Notes under the pieces: generated by a model | Seen by the model: only the letters and a program-made list of their open reading frames with translations | Databases searched by the model: none | Told to the model about the DNA's origin: nothing | In this document: positions 9,802 to 19,660 of the stretch, piece by piece | Numbering within the stretch: position 1 is the first letter of the stretch | Layout of the letters: each line of letters begins with the position of its first letter | NCBI GenBank assembly: GCA_001316125.1 | Contig: BBCS01000001.1 | Span: 372,001-436,000 of the forward strand | Length of the DNA: 64,000 nucleotides | Direction: 5' to 3' | Origin: Vulcanisaeta distributa JCM 11213 | GTDB taxonomy: Archaea > Thermoproteota > Thermoprotei > Thermoproteales > Thermocladiaceae | Made by a program: the position numbers and the translations under genes

Positions 9802-10746
9802 TTATTGAGCTAGGTACCAAGCCTCGTGTTTCATTATCTCGGTTAGTGATGATTTCCTGCCTGTTCGTGGATTTACGTAGTCCCTGTTTAGGTTATTGAG
9901 TATTAACTTGGCCACCGCCTTCCTTGAGTCGTAGTCCAGGAAGCCATTAATTATATTTAGTTTTACGTTGTCCGCATTAATTATTAATGCCCTATCCACG
10001 CTACGGGCCTAAATACCTCAACGGTGTCGAAGACTAGTGATGGCTTTCCACTCTTTATTGTGTGGAGTATGCCTAGGTATGGGTCTAGCCCAGCCATTAT
10101 TAGGTATCTTTCCATTACTGAGTAGAGTATTCCGTAGCCGTAGTTTAGGGCTAGGTTCATCGGGTCTGTGCCATCGGGGGTTTCTTCCGTGGAACCCCAA
10201 TTGGCTTGGTAGTAGTGATGTTATTGCGTCCCAGTACTTATTGGCTGCCTGGGCTTCGATGCTTTCTATGATTTCTGGGTTTAATTTGTTTGTTTCTATG
10301 GACATTAGTTGTGTTGCCATTGATGATATTGAGTAAGCGATGTCGTTTAGTGACGTTTCTCTACGGCTCTTGGCTAAGTACCTAATGAGTCTTGCCTGGT
10401 TTTCTATCTTGCATGCTATTATCCTACGTGCCAATTCAAACCTTATCTCATTGTTTAGAAATAATTCGTACTGTTTTATCCTGGTTATGACGGTTTTATT
10501 TATGATCGGTGACGTGATTATGGCCACGGGATCGCCGAGTGGGTTTAGGATTACTAGGTTTGCGCCTTTTGTAGCGAGTATTCTTATTGCCTTTGTGGTT
10601 ATTGAGGCTCTTGATGTTGCGATTATTACCTCCTCCGTGTTTGGCGATAGCACCTGCTTATTGCCGTCTCTGCCCATGATTATTACCGAGCCCTTCCTAG
10701 CCACTATCCTTGTCCCTGGTTCTGTTATGAATACTTCGTTAGCCAT
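9802..10746 (-). CDS. cas1: Cas1 integrase, frameshifted
   Basis: CRISPR integrase that inserts new spacers with Cas2. The start chosen is the ATG of MANEVFITEPGTRIVARKG at 10746, which overlaps the end of csa1 by 8 bases; a longer frame to 10809 lacks support. The catalytic Glu lies in IESIEAQAANKYWD, then QLGFHGRNPDGTDPMNLALN and YGYGILYSVMER. The catalytic His and Asp sit in YLGILHTIKSG and PSLVFDTVEVFRP. The frame breaks at a C5 run near 10190 (AAC CCC GAT expected) and again near 10007, before the last segment DRALIINADNVKLNIINGF. Confidence 0.93.
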
Positions 10747-11535
10747 GGCAGACACCGTAGAATGGGCAGGTCCTTGGGCAAGAGCTCGCTGGTCCCGGAT
10801 CGTCTCCATGCTCGATTATCCTGGCCACATTATCCCTCATGTCCAAGAATGCCCTCCTCAATGTGTCGTCTATCTTAACCACTCTCCAGGTGAGTCTCGG
10901 CTTACCATTAATGCCTATATGAAGTACCACGCCGATGTCCACCGGGTGACCGATCCAAGCCTCTATGGCTAGTGCATATGCTGTAACCGCTATGTCCTTC
11001 CTATTGGTTAATTCCTCACTTGGTAATGACGTTACTAATTCCACAGGTATGAAGCCCACCAGTATGTCGGGCTTAACGACGTCGGATAACCCAATGGGTG
11101 CTCCCGGTATTGCCGGTTCAACGCTAATGGGTATACCTCCTCGCGGGCGTTGAGGGACATGGCCACGGCCTTCGTGTAAATCTCGTATAGTTGTGCCCTG
11201 TACTTATTGCCTAAGTCGCCATGCTCATTAATTATACTCTCGAACCTATTGTCGAGTTGGGAAAATGGTATTGATTCTCTGAATGGTGTCAGGAAGACCT
11301 CATGCACCAGCCTCCCAAGCCTTAAGCTCTCGCTATCCTCCATGGATACCCTAACTACACGCCTAAGGTATGCATCGCGCTTTGTTGGGCATGGTGATGA
11401 GACCTCGGACACCGTGGGCCTAACTGAATGCCTAGGCGCAACCGCATCCCTAAACCAACCCCCCCTAACCTCTGCGTATGACCCACCCTCCATTGTGCTT
11501 CTAATGTAGTCCCAAACCCACCTGGGTAGCACCAT
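10739..11535 (-). CDS. csa1: Csa1 (Cas4-family, type I-A), frameshifted
   Basis: Type I-A specific Cas4-like nuclease linked to spacer acquisition. The N-terminal frame reads MVLPRWVWDYIRSTMEGGSY, VRGGWFRDAV (RGW expected), VSEVSSPCPTKRDAYLRRVV and LRLGRLVHEVFLTPF. After a slip near 11120-11160 the second frame gives GFIPVELVTSLPSEEL, GVVLHIGINGKPRLTW and the cysteine-rich end SSCPRTCPFYGVCHG. It is the first gene of csa1-cas1-cas2-cas4. The extra glycine in VRGGW comes from a seven-base run at 11459-11465. Confidence 0.88.
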
Positions 11536-11840
11536 ATGTCCACTTGTACCTACTTACGTGTTTTATTCTTAATTGTGAGTTACATATTAATTAATATTAA
11601 TTGAGAAATAGAAATAAACCGACATTGAAGTTGTTGATGCTTATAATCAATTATTGCTATTTGACGTATTAATGAGTCTTTTGCCAATGATTAATTATTG
11701 CCGTTGTTTATTAATTGTTAAGTCATAAATATTGGGACAGGCTTTAGAGTGTCATATTATAATAGTGTGTTTATTTCTGGTTAGTACTGCTTCATGGTCT
11801 TGACATTAGGTTTTTATTTTTGGTTTTGGGTTGTTAATGG
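11536..11840. other. A/T-rich divergent intergenic region
   Basis: About 300 bases between csa1 (minus) and the coiled-coil nuclease gene (plus). It is strongly A/T rich with TTAATTAATATTAATTG-type stretches near 11585-11605 that could serve promoters in either direction. I see no convincing coding frame, repeat or RNA gene in it. Confidence 0.5.
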
Positions 11841-12762
11841 ATGTCTCTTCGTGATGAGTTTTTGCGTTTGCTTCGTGAGGATGAGGAGTTTAGGTTGGCG
11901 GTGGTGGGTTTACTTGGCATTACTGATGTTCAGTCTTCGATTAGGCAGTTGGTTGATTTGGTGGGTGTGTTGGTTAGGAATCAGTCGGCTGTGATGGATG
12001 CTCTCGGTAAGCTCATGGATGTTGCCAAGCAGACGCTTGAGATTGTCCAGAGGCTTGTGGAGGGTCAGGATAGGCTTTGGGAGGAGAACAACAGGATTTG
12101 GCAGGAGATCAAAAGACTAGCCGAAGGACAGGAGGAGTTGAGGAAGGGTCAGGAAGCCCTCAGGGCTGACGTTAATAAGCTATGGGAGGAAAACAACAAA
12201 ATATGGCAAGAAATAAGGAGAATAAACGAAAACATCGAGAAACTATGGCAAGAAAACAAGAGGATTAACGAGAACATCGAGAGACTTTGGGAGGAGAATA
12301 ATAAGCTTTGGCAGGAGTTTAGGGCGTTTAGGGAGGAGCAGGAAAGGTTCAATAAGTGGATGCTTAATGCATTGGTTGAGATTAGGGATTCGCTTGGTGG
12401 TGCCTATGAGTATTACACGGCTCATTGGATCGAGAGGTGGCTTGAGGGTAGGGGGGGCATTAACTGTGATGTTAGGGCGAACGTGACAATCCCAGTGGAT
12501 GGTTCTAAGGAAATAGATGCCATTTGCTATGATCCATTGGTTATCGGTGAGGCAACCATTAAAGTCGCCTCCATTGATGAGGCAGAGGGGGGAGATAGGT
12601 AAGCTCCTTGAGAACGCCAGGGCTGCGGAGAAATTCTTCAATAGGAGGGTCTACGCGCTGGTACTTGCTGTGGAGACCGTGCCTGAGCAGGTCGCGGAGT
12701 ACCTAAGGCGTAGAGCCAATGAGTTGGGTATAGTGTTGGTTCTCGGTAGGGAATATTCATGA
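11841..12762 (+). CDS. Coiled-coil protein with C-terminal PD-(D/E)XK-type domain, frameshifted
   Basis: An archaeal protein family of long coiled coils ending in a restriction-endonuclease-like fold (DUF3782-like; recalled, not searched). Residues about 40-185 are a coiled coil with recurring LWEENN(R/K)IWQEI and ENIE(K/R)LW units. The C-terminal part has VDGSKEIDAICYDPLVIGEA, a plausible D...E-x-A/K nuclease core with Thr after Ala. A slip at the G6 run 12587-12592 moves the frame to GKLLENARAAEKFFNRRVYA and EQVAEYLRRRANELGIVLVL, ending at 12762. The start ATG is 11841. It lies just beyond the adaptation operon; its paralogue is at 63635-64000. Confidence 0.7.
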
Positions 12763-12833
12763 TCGAGGTCTTCAGTCCGTGCTTAAGGCAGTTAATCTAA
12801 ATAAGTAAAGATGGCGAATACCAAGGATTATTA

Positions 12834-13361
12834 ATGGTTCGGGTTGGTGATATTGAACGGGTCATTAGGGGGGGTTGCTTGAATATTATTGGTGTTTCTG
12901 CTGGTGATTGTGCGTTTGGCGTTTATGATTGTAAGAGCATTAATGTTAGTGGGGGGGCTGGTGTTTACGTCTTCTTTGATGACTCCGGGGGGGTTTATTA
13001 TGTTGGTGAAGCTGATGACATAGCCGATAGGGTGAGGGGGGGGTACCATTGCCGAGCCAATATAGGTGGTTCCGAGGGTGTTGTTAGGTTCCTAATGCAT
13101 TACCTCGAGGAAATCTGTGCCAATAGTGGTAAATGGATTGGGTTTGATGCCGTGGGTAGGGAGGAGTTCGTTAAGAAGGTTCTAGGTGAGAAGATCAATA
13201 GTTTGAAGATATACGTGGTCACGTGCAAGGGACTAAGTGATGAGAGGCAAGGCAATAGGAGAGTTAGGAATAGGCTTAGGAAAAGGCTTGAGCATTGCCT
13301 TAGGAATAGGCTAAAGCCAATACTAAACTCAATAAATGCCCGTGAACAGAGCCAATATTAA
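12834..13361 (+). CDS. GIY-YIG nuclease-domain protein
   Basis: A 175-residue single-domain GIY-YIG type protein. GVYVFFDDSG supplies the GIY strand and YYVGEADDIADRVRG the YIG strand plus the conserved Arg. The C-terminus RLEHCLRNRLKPILN has the family's catalytic Glu and final Asn pattern. Four G runs of 7-8 bases (near 12868, 12951, 12986, 13036) insert single glycines within or next to these motifs, so the true protein is probably four residues shorter. Substrate unknown: it could be a restriction, repair or homing-type nuclease. Being wedged between two other nuclease-like genes beside cas suggests defence (inference). Confidence 0.75.
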   Translation: MVRVGDIERVIRGGCLNIIGVSAGDCAFGVYDCKSINVSGGAGVYVFFDDSGGVYYVGEADDIADRVRGGYHCRANIGGSEGVVRFLMHYLEEICANSGKWIGFDAVGREEFVKKVLGEKINSLKIYVVTCKGLSDERQGNRRVRNRLRKRLEHCLRNRLKPILNSINAREQSQY

Positions 13362-13397
13362 AACTTAGTTCTAATGCTTGGTCTATTTACTGGGTGT

Positions 13398-14185
13398 TTA
13401 TTGTGTCATTATTCTTTCTATTATTTCATGTATCTTCTCATTAAGTACTATGGATGCTGGTATTATCCTGATTCCACTGCTGGTCTTTTCCTTGGCTTTT
13501 TCCAGTTTCTCGTCATTCACTATGAGTACTCTTTTCCTGGCATTGACATGCTCAAGTCTGTATAAAGCTTCAAGCAAGCTACCACTAACCACAACCTCGA
13601 AGGCGTAGGCGATCTCATCACCCTCAAGCAGGCTACGTCAAGTCGAAAATCACCAACGTCAAACTCGGAGACCGCTTCAAAGCCAATCCTTCTACCGATT
13701 TCGGTGAGACGCTTCTTAATGAGCTTGTGTTCAGCTGATTCGGCGCTAGTTTCGCCTTCACTTTGTTGTGAATCAATCATAAAGATGTTCCTTAGTTTTG
13801 TTAGTAATGTCCTATACTTGGGATTTAATGCGTTAAATACATTTAAAGGAATTGAGATCCTATCGTCCTGTTCAACATTATAGTACGAAAGTTCCTCCGG
13901 TATCACCTCTGCAAAGTGTGCGCTTCCACATGTCCTTAGGTATTGTTGTGCATTAATCCAATACATGAATATGTGGCATGTTCTCCGTGCTTTCTCAGGT
14001 CTCGTAAATATTGGGCTTAGTGTCGGAGTAGTTGCTTTAAATATTGTGTTAGTCTCTATGAATGAGTAAGTGATTTTGAAGATTAGGTCATTAAGTAGAG
14101 CCTTAGGTACTAATACATATTTATATTGAATGCCGTTCTCCTTTATAATACTTATATTTTCACCAAGTCTATCCAACCTTATCAA
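13398..14185 (-). CDS. Uncharacterised PD-(D/E)XK-like protein, frameshifted
   Basis: About 260 residues from two frames. The N-terminal frame (14185 to about 13620) includes AEHKLIKKRLTEIGRRIGFE and FDVGDFRLDVACL. The second frame supplies GDEIAYAFEVVVSGSLLEAL and RKRVLIVNDEKLEKAKEK before stopping at 13398. The pattern DFRLDVA...YAFEVVVSG resembles the Asp and Glu of a restriction-type core but lacks a clear Lys in ExK, so activity is uncertain. The gene stands alone on the minus strand after an A/T-rich gap. I do not recognise a named family. Confidence 0.55.
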
Positions 14186-14576
14186 TGAATTATCTTTACG
14201 TAAAATAAATATTTATCTTCAATAATAGATATTAAATAGATATTAAAGACTTATCATTAGTTCCAGCCTTTATTTCATTAAGTAATTTATTGATTTTATT
14301 GCTATTTAGTGTAATTATATATTTATTGGTATTGATGATCTTAAGGGTACTGAGTCTTCTAGGACTTAGAAAATAATTCTCTAAAGCGAGTTATGTGATT
14401 GTAAATAAGTATGTTTATATCTAGGAGTATTAAGTTTCTTTCAGATGGTATTAATTGCTTAATTGTTGTATTTTTGTGTAAAATAATATTTAAAAAATTA
14501 ATAGTTTCTTAGTATGTTCTTTGATAAATATTAATGTAATATTTAAATAATTTCTAGGTGTCATGTTTTGACCTGT
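14186..14576. promoter_or_regulatory. A/T-rich gap with promoter for the following cluster
   Basis: About 390 bases, very A/T rich, with no credible coding frame. ATTTAAATAA at 14541-14550 lies 27-36 bases before the ATG at 14577, a spacing expected for a leaderless archaeal transcript. Nothing else is recognised. Confidence 0.5.
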
Positions 14577-15442
14577 ATGGTTCAGTACATACCTCGTAAA
14601 CAGATACTTGATAAACTCTATGAGAAGATTGCGGCGAGGGAACCAATCCTCGGCGCCGGTGCTGGCATTGGAATTATAGCCAAAATGGCTGAGCTTGCTG
14701 GCATTGACTTCATTGTCATTTATAACTCTGGTAGGTTTAGGATGGCTGGTTTCGGTTCATTGGCAGGCTTGATGCCGTACGGTGATGCGCACCAAATACT
14801 CCTTGACTTGGCTCAGGAGGTTTTAAGTGTGGTTGATCACACGCCGGTTCTAGCCGGCGTTACTGGAACCCACCCGTTTTACCAGGGTTATAGAATGAAA
14901 AAGTTCTTAGAGATGCTTAAGGATATGGGCTTCTCTGGTGTTCAGAACTTCCCGACGGTGGGTTTGATTGATAAGAATTCGTTGTTTAGGAGGAACCTGG
15001 AGGAGACAGGCATGGGTTATGATAAGGAGGTCGCAGCCATAAGGATGGCTCACGAGCTCGACATGATAACAACACCCTACGTCTTTGACGAGGAGGACAC
15101 CATAGAAATGATAAAGGCAGGTGCTGATGTCGTGGTTATTCACCTTGGGTTAACCGCTAAGGGTACGATAGGCGCTAGGACTACCTTGTCGTTACAAGAT
15201 GCTGTAAGGATAACACAGCACCTGGTTGATGTGGCACGTAGTCAGAAGTCAGACATAATAACAATAGTTCACGGAGGGCCTGTTGCTGATGTGGATGACT
15301 TTAGGTACGTGGCTGAGAGGGTGAAGGGGGGGCTTCATGGATTCTTTGGGGGGCAACAACCTTCGAGAGGCTTCCCGTTGAGAAGGCTGTTCCTGAGCAA
15401 ATAAAGGCCTTTAAGTCAATAAGAATGAATCCGTATCCATAA
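14577..15442 (+). CDS. PEP-hydrolase-like TIM-barrel protein, frameshifted at two G runs
   Basis: Member of the TIM-barrel family that corresponds to the C-terminal half of tomato Tm-1 (PEP_hydrolase/TIM-br_sig_trns domain). MVQYIPRKQILDKLYEKI leads to GAGAGIGIIAKMAELAGID and GVTGTHPFYQGYRM. The end is diagnostic of the sequence problem. Reading four Gs instead of G7 (15324-15330) and G6 (15348-15353) gives VKGLHGFFGATTFERLPVEK and then a normal C-terminus KSIRMNPYP with stop at 15442. As written, the frame is lost. ATG 14577 is preferred over the TTG at 14568 because of the promoter spacing. It pairs with the UPF0261 gene 21 bases downstream. Confidence 0.82.
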
Positions 15443-15463
15443 CGATCTAAGTGGTGAATAATT

Positions 15464-16888
15464 ATGAGCATTAAAAAGCCCATAATTGCTATTTTAGTTA
15501 CCTTAGATACTAAAGAAGCCGAGGGTTACTTCCTTAAGGAACGAATAAGTGCCTATGGTGGTGTTCCATTACTCGTGGACTTATCAATGAGGAAGTACAC
15601 ACCTAAGCTTGGCAGGCCTGATATAAGCAATGAGGAGGTTGCTAGGGCCGCCGGATTCTCGATCGACCAGGTCAATAACATGGATAGGGCTAAGGCCCAG
15701 GAGGCCATGGCTAAGGGTGCCATTAAAATACTCAAGGACAGGTTAAGTAAGGGTGAACTTCATGGCGTAGTTGGGCTTGGTGGCACAACTGGCTTGTCCC
15801 TGAATGCAATGATTATGAGCGAGCTACCCCCCCTCTATATGCCTAAGTTCATAGTGACCACGGCACCGGAGGAGGGCTCTAAGCTTGTTTCCGGTTCTAA
15901 CATTACACTCTTTTGGTCGATAACCGACATAGCCGGTGGTGAGAGGGTAAATACCATAGAGGCTGAGGTACTTAATAGGGTTGCCGCCGCAGTCGTAGCT
16001 GCTGCTAACCCATTACCATACTCAATAGAGAAGAAACCGATAATATTTGCCACGCAGTTTGGTAATACGACGCCTCACATACTGGTTGCCAAGGATTACC
16101 TGTCTAAGCAGGGATATGACGTGGTTGCCTTCCATGCGTTAGGGAGGACCGGTGGTTATACCATGGAGAGGCTGCTGGAGGCTGGGATGGCTGTTGGTGT
16201 GCTTGATGTCACAACGCATGAGTTGGTTGATGAGGTGGCCGGTGGAGTACTAAGCGCTAGCTTGGGGAGAAGCTTAGGCTAACAACTGCGGGATTACTGA
16301 GTATTCCCCCCCAGGTCGTTCTTCCAGGCGCTGTGGACATGATCAATTTCTGGGGGGGACCTGAAACAGTGCCAGAGAAATTCAGGGAGAGGTGCGCCTA
16401 TGAGCATAGTAAGGGAGTTGTTACGCTAATTAGGGCTACCGCCGAGGAGTTGTATATGGTCGGTAAAATCATGGCTGAAAGACTAAACAAGGCAAAGGCC
16501 CCCCCACCCTAGTGATATTCCCGTTGAGGGATTTAGTATAATTGATAATGAAATTAATGCAAAGCCAAGGCCTGGGGCATATTGCCAGAAGATGGTACGC
16601 AAGGACGGTGAATGGGTTTTTGAAAGCACAAATAAACCTTGGTTCGACAAGCAAGCCGATCTGCAATTACTAAAGGCATTACTTGAGTATCTAGATCTCT
16701 CTAAGCCAAACATAGATTTATTGGTGGTTGATTACAACGTTAATGACCAGGAGGTTGCGACGCTCGCTGCGAGGGCGCTTGATGATATGATCAGAGGCAG
16801 ATGGAGAAAGGGTCATTACCCATACTTAGCTGAAATAATGGATCCGAACAGGGTCATTAAGGACCCAAAAACTCTATTTTCCAAGTGA
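15464..16888 (+). CDS. Tm-1-like / UPF0261 family protein, frameshifted
   Basis: UPF0261 (Tm-1-like ATP-binding) family, found beside or fused to the PEP-hydrolase-like barrel. MSIKKPIIAILVTLDTKEAE, GVVGLGGTTGLSLNAMIM and GRTGGYTMERLLEAGMAVGV are the typical blocks. Frame slips occur near 16262 and at the C7 run 16499-16505 (KAPTLVIFPL expected with five C). The rest continues as LTTAGLLSIPQVVLPGAVD, FWGGPETVPEKF, GFSIIDNEINAKPRPGAY and PWFDKQADLQLLKALLEYL. Total about 470 residues, slightly longer than usual. The biochemical role is unknown. The cluster suggests catabolism of a small organic acid (inference). Confidence 0.8.
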
Positions 16889-16891
16889 TGC

Positions 16892-17474
16892 ATGATGACG
16901 GAACCTAAGAAGGAAGAGTATAAGGTTGTGCAAAGGGTGCCGTTTTGGCTTGCTGTAGCGTTAACAGTGGTTATTTCAATCCCATTCGGAGTATTCCTAG
17001 GTCCCTTCAATATAGCGCTTTGGTCCTCGTTCATAGTCTGGGCTGAGTACTTCGCATTTGGTGCAGAGTATAAGGCCCTTAAGTATATATACACGTTGTT
17101 CCCACTAGGTGCTTTATGGGGGGGTTCAATTTCCGCAACATTAACAAATTACTTCGTGGTTTACCTACATTCAAATCTCATTTTGAATGTCGTTATATGG
17201 CTATTCATATGGGTTGCTATAATGGTCTACATAATGAAGTATCACCAGAATTTCACAAAATATTCATTGGCATATTTCAACGGCCTAAGCATGTATCTAG
17301 CCTTTTATTTCGCACATATAGGCCTGGTATGGGAGGAGGCCCGCTGACTGGTAATCCATTGATTGATCCATGGATACTATGGGTCTGGTGCTACCTATCA
17401 GCAATCCTAGGGGGGTTTCCTGGGGGTGGTTAAACGTACAATTAACGTTTCCTAAGAAGGTAAGAATATCATGA
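16892..17474 (+). CDS. DUF1097-like membrane protein, frameshifted C-terminus
   Basis: Predicted inner-membrane protein with about five hydrophobic segments: PFWLAVALTVVISIPFGVFL, IALWSSFIVWAEYFAFG, YTLFPLGALWGGSISATL, LNVVIWLFIWVAIMVYIM and a final ILWVWCYLSAILGG. The frame slips near 17345 and again at G runs near 17410 and 17421, then probably ends WLNVQLTFPKKVRIS with a TGA at 17472-17474. That TGA overlaps the ATG of the next gene (ATGA), which supports this end. DUF1097 is recalled from the segment pattern. A transport role for the neighbouring enzymes is inference. Confidence 0.6.
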
Positions 17475-18251
17475 ATAGGATAAGTATGGGCACGTGCATG
17501 AGTAAAATCTATGTTTTTCTTTCCTGGTTTAAGGATGGAGTAAATACCAACGCTGATGCGTACGTGGTTGTCGATGTGCTCAGGTTCTCCACCACGGTGA
17601 TAACGGCATTAGATATTGGGATCGAGAGGGTGTACGCAACGCCTAGCCTCGACAAGGCACTGGTCCTTTCCAGGGCTAGGGATATTCCATTGGCCGCAGA
17701 GGTTGAGGGTATTAAGCCCCCCCATAGCTAACCTGGATAATTCGCCCTTCGAAATACTAAGTATTGGAAGAACATACGTAGGAAGTGGCAAGAAAGAGCT
17801 CGTTATAAGATCAACAGCTGGCGCTCTATTAGCGATAACCCTTGCAAGAATTAACATAAATACCTACATAGGCTCAACAGTAAATGCCTCAGCATTGGCC
17901 AGAAAACTGATGGAGAAGGGTTACGGCACAATAAACATTGTCTGTGCAGGGTACAAAGCCAAGGAATTCGCGATTGAGGATTTTATAGGCGCAGGTGCGA
18001 TAATTCACGAATTAATGAAGTTATGTAATGACATAGTACTTAATGAAGAGGGGTTGGCGGCGCATTACTTATATAAGTCCGTGAGTAATTCATTGAAGGA
18101 AGTATTCTCACAAAGTAAGTCTGGTAAAATAGTCTTAAGCACAGGGCATGATCATGATATAGAGATAGCAAGTAACATTAATAGTTTTATAACAGTACCT
18201 AAAGTTACAGGGACCTCTGAAGATGATATAGCCATAATAGAAAGAACATAA
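17471..18251 (+). CDS. comB: ComB-like 2-phosphosulfolactate phosphatase, frameshifted
   Basis: ComB-family phosphatase, known for converting 2-phosphosulfolactate to sulfolactate in coenzyme M synthesis and present in many organisms that lack coenzyme M. VVVDVLRFSTTVITALDIG matches the family's Asp-rich opening block, and ANLDNSPFEI the GNSP block. GSTVNASALARKL and INIVCAGYKAKEFAIEDFIG follow. A slip at the C7 run 17717-17723 separates EVEGIKPP from IANLDNSP. The start ATG at 17471 overlaps the previous stop; ATG 17498 (MSKIYVFLSW) is an alternative. Last gene of the four-gene cluster. Confidence 0.75.
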
Positions 18252-18763
18252 GGATAATGCTCATGCGTTAATATGCACTGCGTTTGTTATTACCCTTAAA
18301 AAGTCGTTATTTTATTTATAGTCAGTTCCTCAGTAACTCCCTAACAAGGCTCATCAATAGTGTTCCTAGGTATTTTTGATCATGACCTGAGGTGATTGCC
18401 TACGGTGTGTTATTGTTCTTATAGTTTTCCTTTAGCGCCTAATCACTACTCTTATCATTTTGCATTCAATTACTAATTAACTCAGGTATTTCAGCGATTG
18501 GCCCGTGATCTGCCACTGATCACAAATTAATGAATTACCCTGGAGAAAACTCATGTCGTCTAAGGCAGTGGAGACAGGGTTAGAGAGACTTAAAAGTCTT
18601 GTTGATAAAGTACGTATGTGGGGTTTTTGTGGTTAATTGGGTATGGTAGGGATTTATTATTTAAGTTCATTGAATTTTTAATTGATTAACCTCAAGTATT
18701 AGTAAGGTAATTCCTATTTTTGCTAATCGTGGGATCCTAAATAATTTATTTGCAGTAAATACC
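18252..18763. other. Intergenic region with one possible small ORF
   Basis: About 510 bases separating the ComB cluster from the orphan block. A possible small gene runs from ATG 18553: MSSKAVETGLERLKSLVDK, then, after restoring one T in the run near 18624, WLIGYGRDLLFKFIEFLID to a TAA at 18687-18689 (about 45 residues). It could equally be the remnant of a longer gene. The rest is A/T rich and I see no RNA gene or repeat. Confidence 0.35.
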
Positions 18764-19164
18764 GTGGCAGAGAAACAGAAGGCTAGGAGTAATGAGGGAG
18801 ATTGGGTGAGGGTATTAATTGGAGTTTGATTCTTAGGAATGCGGATAGCACGGGTGTGGATAGGACGATTGGTCTAATCATCCTTGAGTACGGCATGCTT
18901 GGTGTCATTGATGCCATGGGTGAATTAATCAGGGATTACATTGGTAATTTACCTGGTGATAAACTCAATGAGGAGTACAGGAGGCTCGCGGAGGGCATTG
19001 ATAGGGTGTATGAGGAATACATGAAGAAGATAAGGGGGGGCAGGACCGATGCCTTCAGGGACATCGATACTGAGGCAGCCAAGCGAGTGAGAGATGAACT
19101 GCGCAAAGCTCTCGATGAAGCGTACAATAAACGTAAGGATGCGGGCATGAAGGTTAGTGATTGA
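18764..19164 (+). CDS. Small helical orphan protein
   Basis: Not recognised. A highly charged, mostly alpha-helical protein of about 120-135 residues with segments INWSLILRNADSTGVDRTIG, NEEYRRLAEGIDRVYEEYMK and EAAKRVRDELRKALDEAYNK. The uninterrupted frame begins at a TTG (18802). A GTG at 18764 opens MAEKQKARSNEG in another frame and would join with a single-base correction, giving a start closer to the A/T-rich upstream sequence. The KIRGGRTD glycine pair is encoded by a G7 run (19034-19040). No cysteine or histidine clusters, no membrane segment. Confidence 0.5.
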
Positions 19165-19179
19165 TCCTTATGGCGGTGA

Positions 19180-19582
19180 ATGTTGATTTTTGAGGAGGTT
19201 GTGAGGGGTTCTCTTGATTATTATTTTAGTGGTAAGGTTCGTGTTTTGAGGTATTTTCTCAGAGTTATTGATGTTTCGCCTGAGGAGGTATTGTCTGATC
19301 TTATTGTGAATAAAGCGTTAGAGCCTTTAATTATATAACGTTGGGTATTGCGGTCACCACATTAATTGTGTATGCGTTATATGCTAAGGCATTAATTGAT
19401 GTTATTGTTTCATTCCTGTGAGTACCGTTGTTTGGGTTACTGGTGCGATGTCTGTATTGCTTTATACGAGTGATAAGCCATTACTTGAGGAAATCTACAT
19501 AAGGAAGCACTTGGTGGTCTCATTTATAATCTTGATAATGATGATAGTAGTTACGCTGGCTTTAAGGCTCTTTATTCATTAA
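19180..19582 (+). CDS. Small orphan membrane protein, frameshifted
   Basis: Not recognised. The first frame (19180-19338) reads MLIFEEVVRGSLDYYFSGKV and DVSPEEVLSDLIVNKALEPL. After slips near 19336 and 19416 the sequence goes on as TLGIAVTTLIVYALYAKALI, then STVVWVTGAMSVLLYTSDKP, and ends HLVVSFIILIMMIVVTLALR. That makes about 130 residues with a soluble N-terminal half and three membrane segments. It may instead be two small genes, with a GTG start at 19418 for the second. It lies 15 bases after the preceding orphan gene. Confidence 0.4.
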
Positions 19583-19660
19583 TGATTATTCTTTGCGTCA
19601 ATTATTACATATCACAACAATACAGAAGGATTTATAATTATTTAGGATTGAAAGTAATTA

